From Sulfitobacter sp. W027 (lineage in GTDB: Bacteria; Pseudomonadota; Alphaproteobacteria; Rhodobacterales; Rhodobacteraceae): a DNA stretch of 64,000 nucleotides. The position numbers and the translations under genes were made by a program. The notes beneath the pieces are model-generated. The model saw only the letters and a program-made list of their open reading frames with translations, had not been told where the DNA came from and did not search any database. Positions 25,145 to 34,333 of this stretch are shown here, piece by piece. Each line of letters opens with the position of its first letter. Position 1 is the stretch's first letter. The stretch spans positions 869,501 through 933,500 of the forward strand of contig NZ_CP083564.1 of NCBI RefSeq assembly GCF_025143985.1. Direction: 5' to 3'.

Positions 25145-25882
25145 TCAGCCCTGTGCAGCCCGGCGGAAGGGGGTCGGATCCCAGTCACAGGCAAAGCCAT
25201 CGCCATCAGGGTCCATGCCTTCTCGGTCCTTCTCAGGACCGCCCGCAGCAAGGAAGGCGATCTGCGCTTGGTCGGCATGGCTGTACTGCGAACAGGCCCG
25301 TTCAAACTTGCGGGCCTTGTTAAAGCCAATGCGGCTGTAGATTTGCTGACCGATCTGTTGGTTGCTTTGCAGCGCATAGGCGACGATGTTCGGGCCGCTG
25401 GCAGTACGTTCGGGCAGCGCTTCGGGCTGGATCACCTCATATTGCGCACGATTGGCGGCGACGCGGGCGGCGTCATCTTGAATGCTGCGTTGGCCGGATA
25501 CGGCATCAAAGTTGTTCTCGTTCGAGATGCCCACGGCATTGACCGCCGCGGGGGGCGGGTTCGACGGGCTGGCGTTCACCGGGGTCACGCCGGGGTTCAG
25601 GGCACTTGCCCCGCCCGGACGGGTGGCGGCCAGAACGCGGGCGGTTTCGGCGGCTGTGGCCTCGGGCGAGCCGTCCGCCGGGGCGGGTGTCGTGGCCGCG
25701 ATGGCGCTGTCGATGCTGTCATTGGCAAGTGCCGCGTCACGCGCCCGCTGTTCAGCCTCAAAGCTGCCGTCGCCAAAGCCGACGCCGCGCCCGCTGTTGA
25801 TGCTCCCGGAATCGGGGATCGCAGGTTGGCAGGCTGCCAAAAGACCGCCCGCTGTCATCGCTAGAAGTGTCCGTTTGATCAT
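25145..25882 (-). CDS. Lipoprotein with C-terminal excalibur-like calcium-binding motif
   Basis: A 245-residue protein with lipobox L-A-A-C near residue 18 (MIKRTLLAMTAGGLLAAC). A low-complexity Ala/Pro-rich middle follows, then a C-terminal region ending DPDGDGFACDWDP, the Asp-rich loop of excalibur domains. It is likely anchored in the outer or inner membrane and coupled with the adjacent amidase, so a cell-wall role is reasonable. The family has no firm function. Confidence 0.75.
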   Translation of the reverse strand: MIKRTLLAMTAGGLLAACQPAIPDSGSINSGRGVGFGDGSFEAEQRARDAALANDSIDSAIAATTPAPADGSPEATAAETARVLAATRPGGASALNPGVTPVNASPSNPPPAAVNAVGISNENNFDAVSGQRSIQDDAARVAANRAQYEVIQPEALPERTASGPNIVAYALQSNQQIGQQIYSRIGFNKARKFERACSQYSHADQAQIAFLAAGGPEKDREGMDPDGDGFACDWDPTPFRRAAQG

Positions 25883-25919
25883 CTGACCCGCTCTTGCCTG
25901 TTAAATAACGCCCGTGGGC

Positions 25920-27410
25920 TTACCACCATTTTTCCGGCTTGGCCACAAAACCAGCGGCCCGCTCCAGCGCATAGGCGGAGGACAGCAACTCGGCCTCTTC
26001 CCAAGGACGCCCGATCAGTTGCAGACCCAGCGGCAAGCCGGTGGCGCTTTGCCCGGTCGGCAGCGCGACACCCGGCAGACCGGCGAGGTTCACCGTCACG
26101 GTAAAGACGTCGTTGAGATACATCGCAACCGGATCGGCGTCCTTCATCTCGCCCAGACCAAAGGCCGCCGAAGGCGTGGCCGGGGTGAGGATGCTGTCAA
26201 TGCCTTGCGCGAAGACGTCTTCGAAGTCCTTCTTGATCAGGGTACGGACCTTGCGGGCGCGGTTGTAATAGGCGTCGTAGAAGCCAGCCGACAGCACATA
26301 GGTCCCCACCATCACACGGCGCTGCACCTCATGGCCAAAGCCTTCGGCGCGGGTTTTCTCGTACATCTCGGTGATGCCGTCGCCGTGGTCGAGCTTGGCG
26401 CGGTGGCCAAAGCGTACACCGTCATAACGCGCGAGATTCGAGGACGCCTCGGCAGGCGCGATGACGTAATAGGCTGGCAGGGCGTATTTGGTGTGCGGCA
26501 GCGAGATGTCGACGATCTCAGCGCCCGCGTCCTTCATCATGGCGATGCCGTCTTGCCAGAGCTTCTCGATCTCCTCGGGCATACCGTCCATCCGGTATTC
26601 GCGGGGGATGCCGATCTTCTTGCCGCGGATGTCGCCGGTCAGCGCCGCTTCAAAATCCGGCACGGCCAGATCGGCGCTGGTGCTGTCCTTGGCGTCATGG
26701 CCACACATAGCTTCCAACATAATCGCGGCGTCGCGCACCGTCTTGGTCATCGGCCCGGCTTGGTCGAGCGAGGAGGCGAAGGCGACGATGCCCCAGCGGG
26801 AACAACGGCCATAGGTCGGCTTGATGCCCACGGTGCCAGTGAAGGCCGCAGGCTGGCGGATCGAGCCACCGGTGTCGGTGCCGGTCGCGGCGAGGCACAG
26901 ATCAGCAGCCACGGCAGCGGCGGAGCCGCCCGAGGAACCGCCCGGTGTCAGTTCGGCGGAGTCGCCCTGTCGGCGCCACGGGTTCACCGCGTTGCCGTAG
27001 ACGGAGGTCTCGTTCGACGAGCCCATAGCGAATTCGTCCATGTTGAGCTTGCCCAGCATCACGGCACCGCTGTCTTTCAGCTTTTGGCTGACGGTGCTTT
27101 CATATTCCGGCAGGAACCCTTCGAGGATGCGGCTGCCCGCTTGGCTCGGCACGCCTTTGGTGCAGAAGAGATCCTTGATGCCGATGGGCAGGCCGCACAT
27201 GGCAGGGGCGTCGCCCTGTTTGATGCGCGCGTCGGCCTCGGCGGCCTGTTCCATCGCGATCTCGGGCGTGCGGTGGACAAAGGCGTTGAGCGCGCCTGCG
27301 CCGTCGATGGCTTTAAGGCAGGCTTCGGTCAGCGCGGCGGATGTCGTTTCACCCTTGCGCAGGGCATCGCGGGCGTCGGCAAGGCTCAGTGTGTTCAGAT
27401 CGTCGCTCAT
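25920..27410 (-). CDS. gatA: Aspartyl/glutamyl-tRNA amidotransferase subunit A
   Basis: A 496-residue glutaminase subunit that releases ammonia for converting Glu-tRNA-Gln (and Asp-tRNA-Asn) to the amide form. The amidase signature includes the catalytic lysine in LPIGIKDLF, the [11 protein letters not shown] serine region and [11 protein letters not shown] with the nucleophilic serine. It overlaps the end of gatC by one base (TAATG). gatB is not in the window, so it lies elsewhere in the genome, as in other Rhodobacteraceae. Confidence 0.96.
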   Translation of the reverse strand: MSDDLNTLSLADARDALRKGETTSAALTEACLKAIDGAGALNAFVHRTPEIAMEQAAEADARIKQGDAPAMCGLPIGIKDLFCTKGVPSQAGSRILEGFLPEYESTVSQKLKDSGAVMLGKLNMDEFAMGSSNETSVYGNAVNPWRRQGDSAELTPGGSSGGSAAAVAADLCLAATGTDTGGSIRQPAAFTGTVGIKPTYGRCSRWGIVAFASSLDQAGPMTKTVRDAAIMLEAMCGHDAKDSTSADLAVPDFEAALTGDIRGKKIGIPREYRMDGMPEEIEKLWQDGIAMMKDAGAEIVDISLPHTKYALPAYYVIAPAEASSNLARYDGVRFGHRAKLDHGDGITEMYEKTRAEGFGHEVQRRVMVGTYVLSAGFYDAYYNRARKVRTLIKKDFEDVFAQGIDSILTPATPSAAFGLGEMKDADPVAMYLNDVFTVTVNLAGLPGVALPTGQSATGLPLGLQLIGRPWEEAELLSSAYALERAAGFVAKPEKWW

Positions 27411-27697
27411 TATTCCACCACCTTCGGCACGGCAAAGAACCCTTCACGGGCATCGGGCGCATTCTTGAGGACCGCGTCCTGCTGGTCCCCATCGGTGACA
27501 ACGTCCTCGCGCCGTTTCAGGCGCTGCGGGGTCACGGAGGTCATCGGTTCCACGCCCTCAACGTCCACCTCAGACAGTTGTTCGATAAAGCCGAGGATGT
27601 TGTTGAATTCCTCCGCCAGCGCCGGGAGCGCATTTGGTTCAACCTTGATCCGGGCCAGTTTCGCCACGCGTGCGGCGGTGTTTTCGTCGATCGACAT
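27410..27697 (-). CDS. gatC: Aspartyl/glutamyl-tRNA amidotransferase subunit C
   Basis: A 95-residue subunit that stabilises GatA and clamps the complex. It starts [19 protein letters not shown], with the [19 protein letters not shown] segment and the C-terminal [15 protein letters not shown] that lies along GatA. The ATG at 27697 has GGAG 7 bases upstream; an earlier in-frame ATG is less well placed. It is the first gene of gatCA. Confidence 0.95.
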   Translation of the reverse strand: MSIDENTAARVAKLARIKVEPNALPALAEEFNNILGFIEQLSEVDVEGVEPMTSVTPQRLKRREDVVTDGDQQDAVLKNAPDAREGFFAVPKVVE

Positions 27698-28064
27698 GAA
27701 CATCTCCATCTCTTTGAGGCTCCTCTACCGTTTGGGACCGGGCCTCGCAAGGGTTTGGGCTGAGTAAGAGAGAGGAGGGTCAGCGCCTGCCCGCAGGTCG
27801 GCGATCCTAAGGGTGGTTCATGCCACTTTATGGATTAGCCGTGATGTGCGTTCCGCGAAGTTGCGCCTAGCCTAACGAAATCGCCTACCCGGTCGCACCG
27901 AAGGTGGGCCAATATAAACTGGCACACCTTTGGCGTGACGGGCGGGCAGACGATGGCCCGGCGCCTGCGGCTTGATTCCGGGCCGGTGGCATGGGGAACC
28001 GTTTTCTTGATTCCGTCGCAAGGAAGCGCAAGTTTGAGGTAAGCAACAAATCAGGAGTACACCC
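27698..28064. other. Gene-free interval between gatC and the UPF0173 gene
   Basis: About 370 bases between divergent genes. Apart from the repeat copy at 27921-27984 and the ribosome site just before 28065 (AGGAG), no gene or RNA is supported. The gatC promoter should lie in its left part. Confidence 0.6.
27921..27984 (+). repeat. Intergenic palindromic repeat, copy B
   Basis: Begins GGCACACCTTTGGCGTGACG, matching copy A at 23452 in 21 of the first 25 bases, followed by an alignable second half with GCCTGCGGC. The first hairpin is less perfect than in copy A. Confidence 0.5.
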
Positions 28065-28757
28065 ATGAACATCATCTGGCTCGGCCACGGCTCATTCCGC
28101 ATCGAGATCGAAGATCAAGTGCTGCTGATCGACCCTTGGCTCAAAGACAACCCAATGCTGGACGCAGCGCATCATGCGGAAGCCATCCGGGGGGCCACGC
28201 AGATCCTCGTCACCCACGGTCATTTCGACCATACGGCAGACATCGCCGATGTCGCCAGCCGCACCAATGCGCCTGTGGCGGGGATGGTCGAATTGATGGG
28301 CTGGCTGGAAGGCAAAGGGGTCGCACAAACCACGGGCTTTAACAAAGGCGGTACGATCCGCGCGGGCGAGGTGGCGATCACCATGGTCCCGGCCTCGCAT
28401 TCTTCATCGGTGGAAGGCGAGAACGGGCCGATCTACACGGGCATGGAAACCGGTTTCATGATCTCGGGCGAGGGCCATACGATCTATCATTCCGGCGACA
28501 CGGCGATCATGGCGGATATGGATTGGATGGGCGACTACCACAAACCCGACATCGGCATTCTCTCGGCAGGCGGGCATTTCACGATGGACATGGCGCAGGC
28601 TGCCTATGCCGCAAAACGCTATTTTAACTTTAAGACAGTTATCCCCTGCCACTACCGCACCTTCGACGCGCTGGAGCAATCAGCGCAGACGTTGGTTGAC
28701 GGGCTGCCCGGAGTCGATGTGGTCGAGCCGCAGGTAATGCAGCCGATCAAACTTTGA
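28065..28757 (+). CDS. UPF0173 family metal-dependent hydrolase
   Basis: A 230-residue metallo-beta-lactamase-fold protein. The metal motif THGHFDHTAD, the LIDPWLKDNP segment, the HSGDTAIM strand and PCHYRTFDALEQS near the C-terminus match the UPF0173 family (YtkL-like). The substrate is unknown across the family. A good AGGAG ribosome site lies 9 bases upstream. It is followed 74 bases later by a small lipoprotein gene. Confidence 0.9.
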   Translation: MNIIWLGHGSFRIEIEDQVLLIDPWLKDNPMLDAAHHAEAIRGATQILVTHGHFDHTADIADVASRTNAPVAGMVELMGWLEGKGVAQTTGFNKGGTIRAGEVAITMVPASHSSSVEGENGPIYTGMETGFMISGEGHTIYHSGDTAIMADMDWMGDYHKPDIGILSAGGHFTMDMAQAAYAAKRYFNFKTVIPCHYRTFDALEQSAQTLVDGLPGVDVVEPQVMQPIKL

Positions 28758-28831
28758 CCCTCCCACCCCCATCGCCTTGCGTTGCAAGGCGGAACAGGGG
28801 ATACCTCAACATCAACTGCCGGGGAACTGCC

Positions 28832-28990
28832 ATGTCTGCCAAATTGACCGCTGCGATCTTGTTGCTGACACTGGGGGCCTGCGCCCCGCTGGACCGGGCA
28901 GAGCCCACCGGCAGCGTCGGCTTCACCGGCGTGGGCGGCGACCGCCCCGTCATCTTCCCGGCACATGTTCTGGTGTACCAGCCGCAATAG
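28832..28990 (+). CDS. Small lipoprotein
   Basis: A 52-residue protein with a lipoprotein signal and lipobox L-G-A-C near residue 17, then a short Gly/Pro-rich tail. The ATG at 28832 fits the signal peptide; an earlier in-frame codon would bury it. It has no family I recognise. It sits between the UPF0173 gene and the VIT transporter gene, 16 bases before the latter. Confidence 0.6.
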   Translation: MSAKLTAAILLLTLGACAPLDRAEPTGSVGFTGVGGDRPVIFPAHVLVYQPQ

Positions 28991-29006
28991 ACGTAAGGCG
29001 GCTGAG

Positions 29007-29696
29007 ATGCCCAGAGAAGGTCACTACATTAACCGCAGCAATTGGCTGCGCGCCGCCGTTTTGGGCGCCAACGATGGTATCGTCTCCTCGGCCAGCCTGC
29101 TGGTGGGGGTGAGTGCCGCCGGGATGACGCATGGCAATGTCCTATTGACCGGGCTTGCCGGCCTGACCGCCGGGGCGCTGTCGATGGCGGCGGGGGAATA
29201 TGTGTCGGTCTCTGCCCAAGCGGATGTCGAACGTGCAGATCTGGAACGTGAGCGCGTCGCCCTGATCGAAGACCCCGACTATGAACTTAGCGAGTTGGCG
29301 GAAGGGTTGGAGAACCGCGGCGTGGAGAGCGACCTCGCCTTGGAAGTAGCCGCGCAGATGACCGACCATGACGCGCTCGGCGCCCATGCGCGGGAGGAGT
29401 TGGGCATGTTCGGCCTTGCTGGTCAGGCCGATCCCCTGCAGGCGGCGGGCGCCTCGGCACTGGCTTTTGGATTGGGCGGCGGGCTGCCTCTGCTTGCGGC
29501 AGGTCTCGCGCCAATGGGGGTACGGGGTCTGTCGGTCGCGCTGGTGGCGATGCTTGCGCTGGTGATGCTGGGGGTGGGCGGCGCGCAGCTAGGCGGTGCG
29601 CCGAAATGGCCTGCGATACGGCGCGTGGTCTTCTGGGGCGGTTTGGCCATGGCTGTGACGGCTGGGGTGGGCCATCTCTTCGGCGCGATTGGCTGA
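29007..29696 (+). CDS. VIT1/CCC1 family metal transporter
   Basis: A 229-residue protein of the vacuolar iron transporter family. The N-terminal NWLRAAVLGANDGIVSSASLLVGVSAAG block, the AGALSMAAGEYVSVSAQADVE block and a cytosolic helical metal-binding region rich in Glu/Asp precede three C-terminal membrane helices, as in the family. It would move Fe(II) or Mn(II) across the inner membrane. The chosen ATG gives the canonical N-terminus. An intrinsic terminator follows at 29726-29755. Confidence 0.88.
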   Translation: MPREGHYINRSNWLRAAVLGANDGIVSSASLLVGVSAAGMTHGNVLLTGLAGLTAGALSMAAGEYVSVSAQADVERADLERERVALIEDPDYELSELAEGLENRGVESDLALEVAAQMTDHDALGAHAREELGMFGLAGQADPLQAAGASALAFGLGGGLPLLAAGLAPMGVRGLSVALVAMLALVMLGVGGAQLGGAPKWPAIRRVVFWGGLAMAVTAGVGHLFGAIG

Positions 29697-29725
29697 AGTC
29701 TCACTGTAATGCGACCGCCAAAGAA

Positions 29726-29755
29726 AAAGGCCGGCTCCTCTGGGAACCGGCCTTT
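29726..29755. terminator. Bidirectional intrinsic terminator
   Basis: AAAGGCCGG (29726-29734) and its complement (29747-29755) make a 9-bp stem with a 12-base loop. T-rich tracts follow on both strands, longest on the minus strand, so it ends both the VIT transporter and the convergent Bax-inhibitor gene. Confidence 0.85.
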
Positions 29756-29775
29756 CTTGTTGAGAGGTAAAGCGA

Positions 29776-30552
29776 TTACTCGCGATTACCGAAGAGCGAC
29801 AGCAACATCATGAACATGTTGATGAAGTCCAGATAGAGGCTCAGCGCGCCCATGATGGCGGCTTTGCCCAACCATTCGGTGTCGCCGTGATGCGCGTGGG
29901 CGAGGTATTCGGTTTTGATCTTCTGCGTGTCATAGGCGGTCAGACCTGCAAAGATCAGAACACCGATGGCGGAGATCGCAAACATCAGCGCCGAGGAGGC
30001 GAGGAAGATGTTGACGATCGATGCGACGATCAGGCCGATCACGCCCATGATCAGGAAGCTGCCCCAGCCCGAGATGTCCTTCTTGGTGGTGTAACCCCAG
30101 AGCGACAGACCCGCGAAGGCGATCGAGGTGATCAGGAAGACTTGCGCGATCGAATAGCCGGTGAAGACCAAGAAGATCGAGCTGATCGAGATGCCCATGA
30201 CAGCGGCGAACGCATAGAAAACCGTCTGCGCCGTCGCAGCGGACATTTTGTTGATCATCGCGCTAAAGCCAAAGACAAAGGCCAAGGGCGCGAACATCAC
30301 AACCCATTTCAGCGGCGAGGCATAGAGCGCGTAGCCGATCTGCGTCAGGTATTTGCTCTCGCTCAGCTGAGCGGCACCAGCGGCAGGATCGGTGGTAACC
30401 GACAGGCCGGAAATGGCCCATGCGGCGGCAAAGGTGATCAGCATGCCAATCGACATGGTGCCATACACCTTGTTCATATGAGCGCGCAGGCCTGCGTCGA
30501 TCGCAGAGGCGCGCGTCCCAGCGGTTGAGCGAATTGTATTGACGTCAGCCAT
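29776..30552 (-). CDS. Bax inhibitor-1 / YccA family membrane protein
   Basis: A 258-residue seven-helix protein of the BI-1 family (TMBIM/LFG), linked to calcium leak and to FtsH-dependent protease control in bacteria (YccA). The N-terminus (STAGTRASAIDAGLRAHMNKVY) and the C-terminal FAGLTAYDTQKIKTEY segment with its acidic residues are typical. A sigma-32-like promoter lies 62-90 bases upstream. Confidence 0.9.
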   Translation of the reverse strand: MADVNTIRSTAGTRASAIDAGLRAHMNKVYGTMSIGMLITFAAAWAISGLSVTTDPAAGAAQLSESKYLTQIGYALYASPLKWVVMFAPLAFVFGFSAMINKMSAATAQTVFYAFAAVMGISISSIFLVFTGYSIAQVFLITSIAFAGLSLWGYTTKKDISGWGSFLIMGVIGLIVASIVNIFLASSALMFAISAIGVLIFAGLTAYDTQKIKTEYLAHAHHGDTEWLGKAAIMGALSLYLDFINMFMMLLSLFGNRE

Positions 30553-30613
30553 TTAGTGACTCCCATTGGCAAAATTGCGTGTCGAAAGCGAGCCGACACG
30601 TTCTTGGCTTTGA

Positions 30614-30642
30614 ATATCGGGTGTGAGAGGCGAAATTTCAAG
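30614..30642 (-). promoter_or_regulatory. Sigma-32 (RpoH)-like promoter of the Bax-inhibitor gene
   Basis: On the minus strand, CTTGAAA (30636-30642) and CCCGATAT (30614-30621) are separated by 14 bp. This is close to the heat-shock consensus CTTGAAA-N(13-15)-CCCCATNT. The predicted start would give a leader of about 50 bases before the ATG at 30552. Confidence 0.6.
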
Positions 30643-31178
30643 TGTCTTGCCGCCTGATTTCAAGGCGATAATTGCGGATTTCGGAGCGTTCGGGTCATGG
30701 AACAAAGCGCGGACTGGCTGAGACCCTCATTCGGGACGCGCAGCGCTGCCCCTAGTGAGTCGATCAGCGAAAAAATTCCTATTCTTTTGGCCCGCGGCGG
30801 ACGCAGCGCGATGACCGTTCGCAAAGCCTTGAGGTCAAAAATGTGGCATTTGTTGCATTGACTGGGAACCGATTGATATTCTTTGCGTTCACCCACTGGT
30901 TGCTAAGCGGGGAAGCAATAAAGTCAAGGAACATAGCACTTTAACATCCGTCTGGCAGTGAGAGGATAGGAGCGTTGCACCGCCTGAGGTTGCAGTCGAT
31001 ATGAGGCGGATTTTTACCATCACGTAAAATTTCTTGGCCGAATTGAGCGCAACCGCTATGATAGGGGGTAGAACTCTTGCGCAACCCTTGCGGTATTGCG
31101 CGGGGTGACGGCGCAATTCGTTCTTGTTTGGAAATGAGGTTGGCACGGTGGCATGTGCCCCTATAAGGATTAGGCAAT
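30643..31178. other. Gene-free interval before the XRE regulator
   Basis: About 540 bases with lower GC than the flanks and no supported gene. Short frames on the minus strand lack family features. It probably holds the promoter region of the downstream regulator (31179). Confidence 0.5.
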
Positions 31179-31553
31179 ATGGTACATGTGGTAGATGTGC
31201 ATGTGGGAAAACGCATCCGGCAACGGCGGTGGTTGACCGGGATGACCCAACAAAAACTAGCAGAACTTGTCGGCATCAAGTTTCAGCAAATACAGAAATA
31301 TGAGACTGGGGCGAACCGGGTCAGCGCATCGCGTCTGTGGGATATCGCAGATGCGCTCGGAGTACCGGTGTCCTTCTTTTTTGAGGGGCTGAAAGACGAG
31401 GCGGTCGATGGCTCTGCGCCGATTGACGGGCTACCTGCCGATCTGATGGCCGACAAAGAAGCGATGGAACTGGTGCGCTCTTACTATGCCATTCCGGAAA
31501 ATCAGCGGCGCAGGCTTTTTGAGCTGGCCCGCGTATTAAGCGACGTGGCCTGA
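31179..31553 (+). CDS. Cro/C1-type helix-turn-helix regulator
   Basis: A 124-residue DNA-binding protein with an XRE domain at about residues 9-66 (VGKRIRQRRWLTGMTQQKLAELVG, then QIQKYETGANRVSASRLWDIA). A C-terminal helical region with MELVRSYYAIPENQRRRLFELARVL could mediate dimerisation. Proteins of this form are common in Roseobacters and their targets are mostly unknown. The nearest genes are the Bax-inhibitor gene on one side and hisN on the other. AAGGA lies upstream of the ATG. Confidence 0.88.
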   Translation: MVHVVDVHVGKRIRQRRWLTGMTQQKLAELVGIKFQQIQKYETGANRVSASRLWDIADALGVPVSFFFEGLKDEAVDGSAPIDGLPADLMADKEAMELVRSYYAIPENQRRRLFELARVLSDVA

Positions 31554-31623
31554 TTTATCCCCGGCTTCCTTGTAAGGCGCTGACAGGCTTGCGCAAACCG
31601 GCGCAAGCTGTCAGGTCTTGGCC

Positions 31624-32424
31624 ATGATGAAAACCACCGATTTTGATCCCGATATCCGCCGCGTTGCCCACCTCATGGCGGATGCCGCTCGCCACGTGAT
31701 CCTACCCTATTTCCGGAGCCTTGACCTTGAGGCCGACAATAAGCTCGGCTTAGGCTTTGACCCGGTGACAGAGGCTGACCGTGCCGCCGAACGGGCGATG
31801 CGCGATATCTTGGCAGCGGAGCGGCCCATGGATGGGATCTTGGGTGAAGAATACGGTGCGCAGCCCGGTACTTCGGGGCTGACGTGGGTGCTTGACCCCA
31901 TTGACGGCACGCGCGGCTTTCTCAGCGGCACGCCGACTTGGGGGGTGCTGATTGCTGTCTCCGATGCTTTAGGGCCGTTCTATGGCATTATTGACCAGCC
32001 CTATATTGGAGAGCGGTTTGAGGGCGCTCCGGATGGCGCGTTTTTGACCGGACCGCATGGGCGGCATGCCCTAAAAACCCGTGCAGCACGCGATCTGCGG
32101 CAAGCCATCGTTTTCACCACCTTCCCCGAAGTCGGCAGCAGCGAAGAGGCCAGCGCCTTTCGTGCCGTTGCATCGCAAGCATTGCTGACGCGCTATGGCA
32201 TGGACTGTTACGCCTATGCACTGGTTGCGGCCGGACAGGTCGATCTGGTGATCGAGGCGGGGTTGAACGCCTATGACATTCAAGCGCCCATTGCGGTGAT
32301 CCAAGCCGCGGGCGGGGTCGTGACCGATTGGCGGGGCAATCCGGTGCATGAAGGGGGCAGGGCGCTCGCCGCGGCTAACCCAGAAATCCACGCGCAAGCG
32401 TTGCAAATCCTATCGGCGTTTTGA
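31624..32424 (+). CDS. hisN: Inositol monophosphatase family phosphatase, probable histidinol-phosphatase
   Basis: A 266-residue metal-dependent phosphatase. Metal motifs LGEEYG, WVLDPIDGTRGFLSG and the C-terminal GLNAYDIQAPIAVIQAAGG match the HisN type of the inositol monophosphatase family, which removes phosphate from histidinol phosphate in the penultimate histidine step. The unusual TRGF in place of TKxF is a HisN-like feature. It is not in a his operon here, so the assignment to histidine synthesis is probable, not certain. The ATG at 31624 is preferred to a TTG two codons earlier. Confidence 0.78.
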   Translation: MMKTTDFDPDIRRVAHLMADAARHVILPYFRSLDLEADNKLGLGFDPVTEADRAAERAMRDILAAERPMDGILGEEYGAQPGTSGLTWVLDPIDGTRGFLSGTPTWGVLIAVSDALGPFYGIIDQPYIGERFEGAPDGAFLTGPHGRHALKTRAARDLRQAIVFTTFPEVGSSEEASAFRAVASQALLTRYGMDCYAYALVAAGQVDLVIEAGLNAYDIQAPIAVIQAAGGVVTDWRGNPVHEGGRALAAANPEIHAQALQILSAF

Positions 32425-32558
32425 TCACATTGTCAAAAAGCCACGGATTGACCGGGACGGGAATGTTGCGATAAATGGCGCATAGGTCGGTTCTCTTGCC
32501 CGTTTTCCACCGACCTCCCACACTTTTCATGAGGCGGGCGTCAAGAAAAGTGTGACCT

Positions 32559-33893
32559 ATGGCCGAAACTCTCATCCGCTGCGCGGATTATCTTATCACG
32601 ATGGACGATACCCGGCGGGAGCTTGCAGGCGCGGACCTGCTGCTGCGCGACGGGGTGATTGCCGAGATCGGGCAAGACCTCCGGACAGGGGGAGAGATTG
32701 TCGAGGCCAAGGGCTGTGTTGTCACACCCGGCCTCGTGAATACGCATCATCACCTTTACCAAAGCATGACCCGCGCTGTGCCGGGGGCCCAGAATGCGCT
32801 GCTCTTCGGCTGGCTGCAGCGGCTCTATCCGATCTGGGCGCGTATGGGGCCGGAGCATATGTTCGTCTCGGCACAAATCGGGCTGGCGGAACTGGCGCTG
32901 TCGGGCTGTAGCCTGAGTTCGGACCACCTCTATCTCTACCCAAACGGCGTGCGGCTGGAGGATACGATCCACGCCGCTGCCGAGCTTGGTCTGCGGTTTC
33001 ACCCCACGCGCGGATCGATGAGTATCGGTGAAAGCGACGGCGGATTGCCCCCGGACGCGCTGGTCGAGCGTGAAGCGGCGATTTTGGAAGACAGCATTCG
33101 CGTAGTTGATGCGTTTCACGATCCCGCGGAAGGGTCGATGTGCCGCGTTGGCTTGGCCCCTTGTTCGCCCTTCTCCGTCAGCCGCGAATTGATGCGCGAC
33201 ACGGCCCTGCTGGCCCGTGACAAGGGTGTCATGCTGCACACCCATCTGGCCGAAAATACCGAAGACGTTGCTTATTCGCTAGAGACATTCGGCTGCCGCC
33301 CCGGCGAATATGCCGAAAGCCTTGGTTGGCTGGGCGATGACGTCTGGCATGCCCATTGCGTGCAACTGGACGCGTCCGAGATTGACCTCTTTGCCCGGAC
33401 CCGCACGGGGGTGGCGCATTGCCCCTGTTCGAATTGCCGCCTTGGGTCAGGCATCGCGCCGGTGCGGGCGATGCTGGATGCGGGGGTGTCGCTGGGGCTG
33501 GGCGTCGACGGGTCGGCCAGCAATGACAGCGGCAATTTGGCCGCCGAGGCACGGCAGGCGATGCTGTTACAGCGCGTGACCCGCGGCGCTGATGCGATGA
33601 GCCCGCGTGCGGCGCTGGAACTGGCGACGCGGGGCGGGGCGGATGTGCTGGGGCGCGCTGATTGCGGCCGCCTGATGCCCGGCAAACGGGCCGATGTGGC
33701 GATCTGGGATGTCTCGGGTGTGCAAAGCGCGGGCAGTTGGGATCCTGCTGCGCTGCTTCTTGCCGGTCCGACGGCGGTGCGCGACCTTTTCGTTGAAGGC
33801 CGTCAGGTGGTGCGCGATGGTCGCGTCACCACGATTGACTTGGCCGCACAGGTGGCGCGGCAGAACGAATTGGCGAAAGGCTTGGCTGAATGA
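32559..33893 (+). CDS. 8-oxoguanine deaminase-like amidohydrolase
   Basis: A 444-residue zinc amidohydrolase. Metal ligands are in VNTHHHLYQSM, HTHLAENTED, HAHCVQLD and the VDGSASNDSGN strand. The sequence type is that of the group annotated as hydroxydechloroatrazine ethylaminohydrolase, whose characterised Pseudomonas member acts on 8-oxoguanine. It would convert 8-oxoguanine or a related purine or triazine to the keto form and ammonia. It overlaps the start of the CAP-domain gene by 4 bases and lies near a guanine deaminase gene on the other strand. Confidence 0.85.
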   Translation: MAETLIRCADYLITMDDTRRELAGADLLLRDGVIAEIGQDLRTGGEIVEAKGCVVTPGLVNTHHHLYQSMTRAVPGAQNALLFGWLQRLYPIWARMGPEHMFVSAQIGLAELALSGCSLSSDHLYLYPNGVRLEDTIHAAAELGLRFHPTRGSMSIGESDGGLPPDALVEREAAILEDSIRVVDAFHDPAEGSMCRVGLAPCSPFSVSRELMRDTALLARDKGVMLHTHLAENTEDVAYSLETFGCRPGEYAESLGWLGDDVWHAHCVQLDASEIDLFARTRTGVAHCPCSNCRLGSGIAPVRAMLDAGVSLGLGVDGSASNDSGNLAAEARQAMLLQRVTRGADAMSPRAALELATRGGADVLGRADCGRLMPGKRADVAIWDVSGVQSAGSWDPAALLLAGPTAVRDLFVEGRQVVRDGRVTTIDLAAQVARQNELAKGLAE

Positions 33894-34309
33894 GGCCATT
33901 TTTTCTATCGATACTTATGTTGGCAGGGATGCCAGCATGGGCCGACCCGATGGGGTTGGAGCGCGTAAACGCGCTGCGGGATGTGCAGGGGCTCAAACCG
34001 TTGATCTATGACAGCCGCTTGGCGCAGGCGGCGGGAACCCATGCCAGCGATATGGCAGAGCATGACTATTTCAGCCACAAGGGCCGCGACGGCACGGATG
34101 TAGGCCGTCGTGCCGCGATGGCGGGCTATCAATGGTGTTTTGTCGCTGAAAACATCGCCAAGGGGCAGCAGTCCTTGGATGAGGTCATGACCGGCTGGAC
34201 CAATTCGCCGGGGCATTACCGCAATATGGTCGACAGCCGCGCCGAAGAGATGGGGCTGGTGCGGACCGATAGCGAGGTCTGGGTCATGGTGTTGGGCGCG
34301 CCCTGCTGA
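33890..34309 (+). CDS. Secreted CAP/SCP domain protein
   Basis: A 139-residue protein with a signal peptide ending near PAWA (residue about 18) and a CAP domain. Family features are HASDMAEHDYFSHKGRDG, a central AENIAKG and the TGWTNSPGHYRNMVDSRAEEMGL motif. Its start overlaps the deaminase stop in ATGA. CAP domains bind lipids or act as hydrolases in many secreted proteins; the role here is unknown. It converges on guaD. Confidence 0.85.
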   Translation: MRPFFLSILMLAGMPAWADPMGLERVNALRDVQGLKPLIYDSRLAQAAGTHASDMAEHDYFSHKGRDGTDVGRRAAMAGYQWCFVAENIAKGQQSLDEVMTGWTNSPGHYRNMVDSRAEEMGLVRTDSEVWVMVLGAPC

Positions 34310-34333
34310 CGTGACCCAATCGCGGGTGGTGCG

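Noticed and set aside
30660..30896. Minus-strand frame of 78 codons with a CNKCH heme-like motif
   Set aside because: No signal peptide, no ribosome site and poor composition; a single CxxCH match by chance is likely.
31145..31165. Sigma-54 style promoter (TGGCACG block) before the XRE gene
   Set aside because: The -12 GC dinucleotide is not at the needed spacing; only the -24 part is seen.
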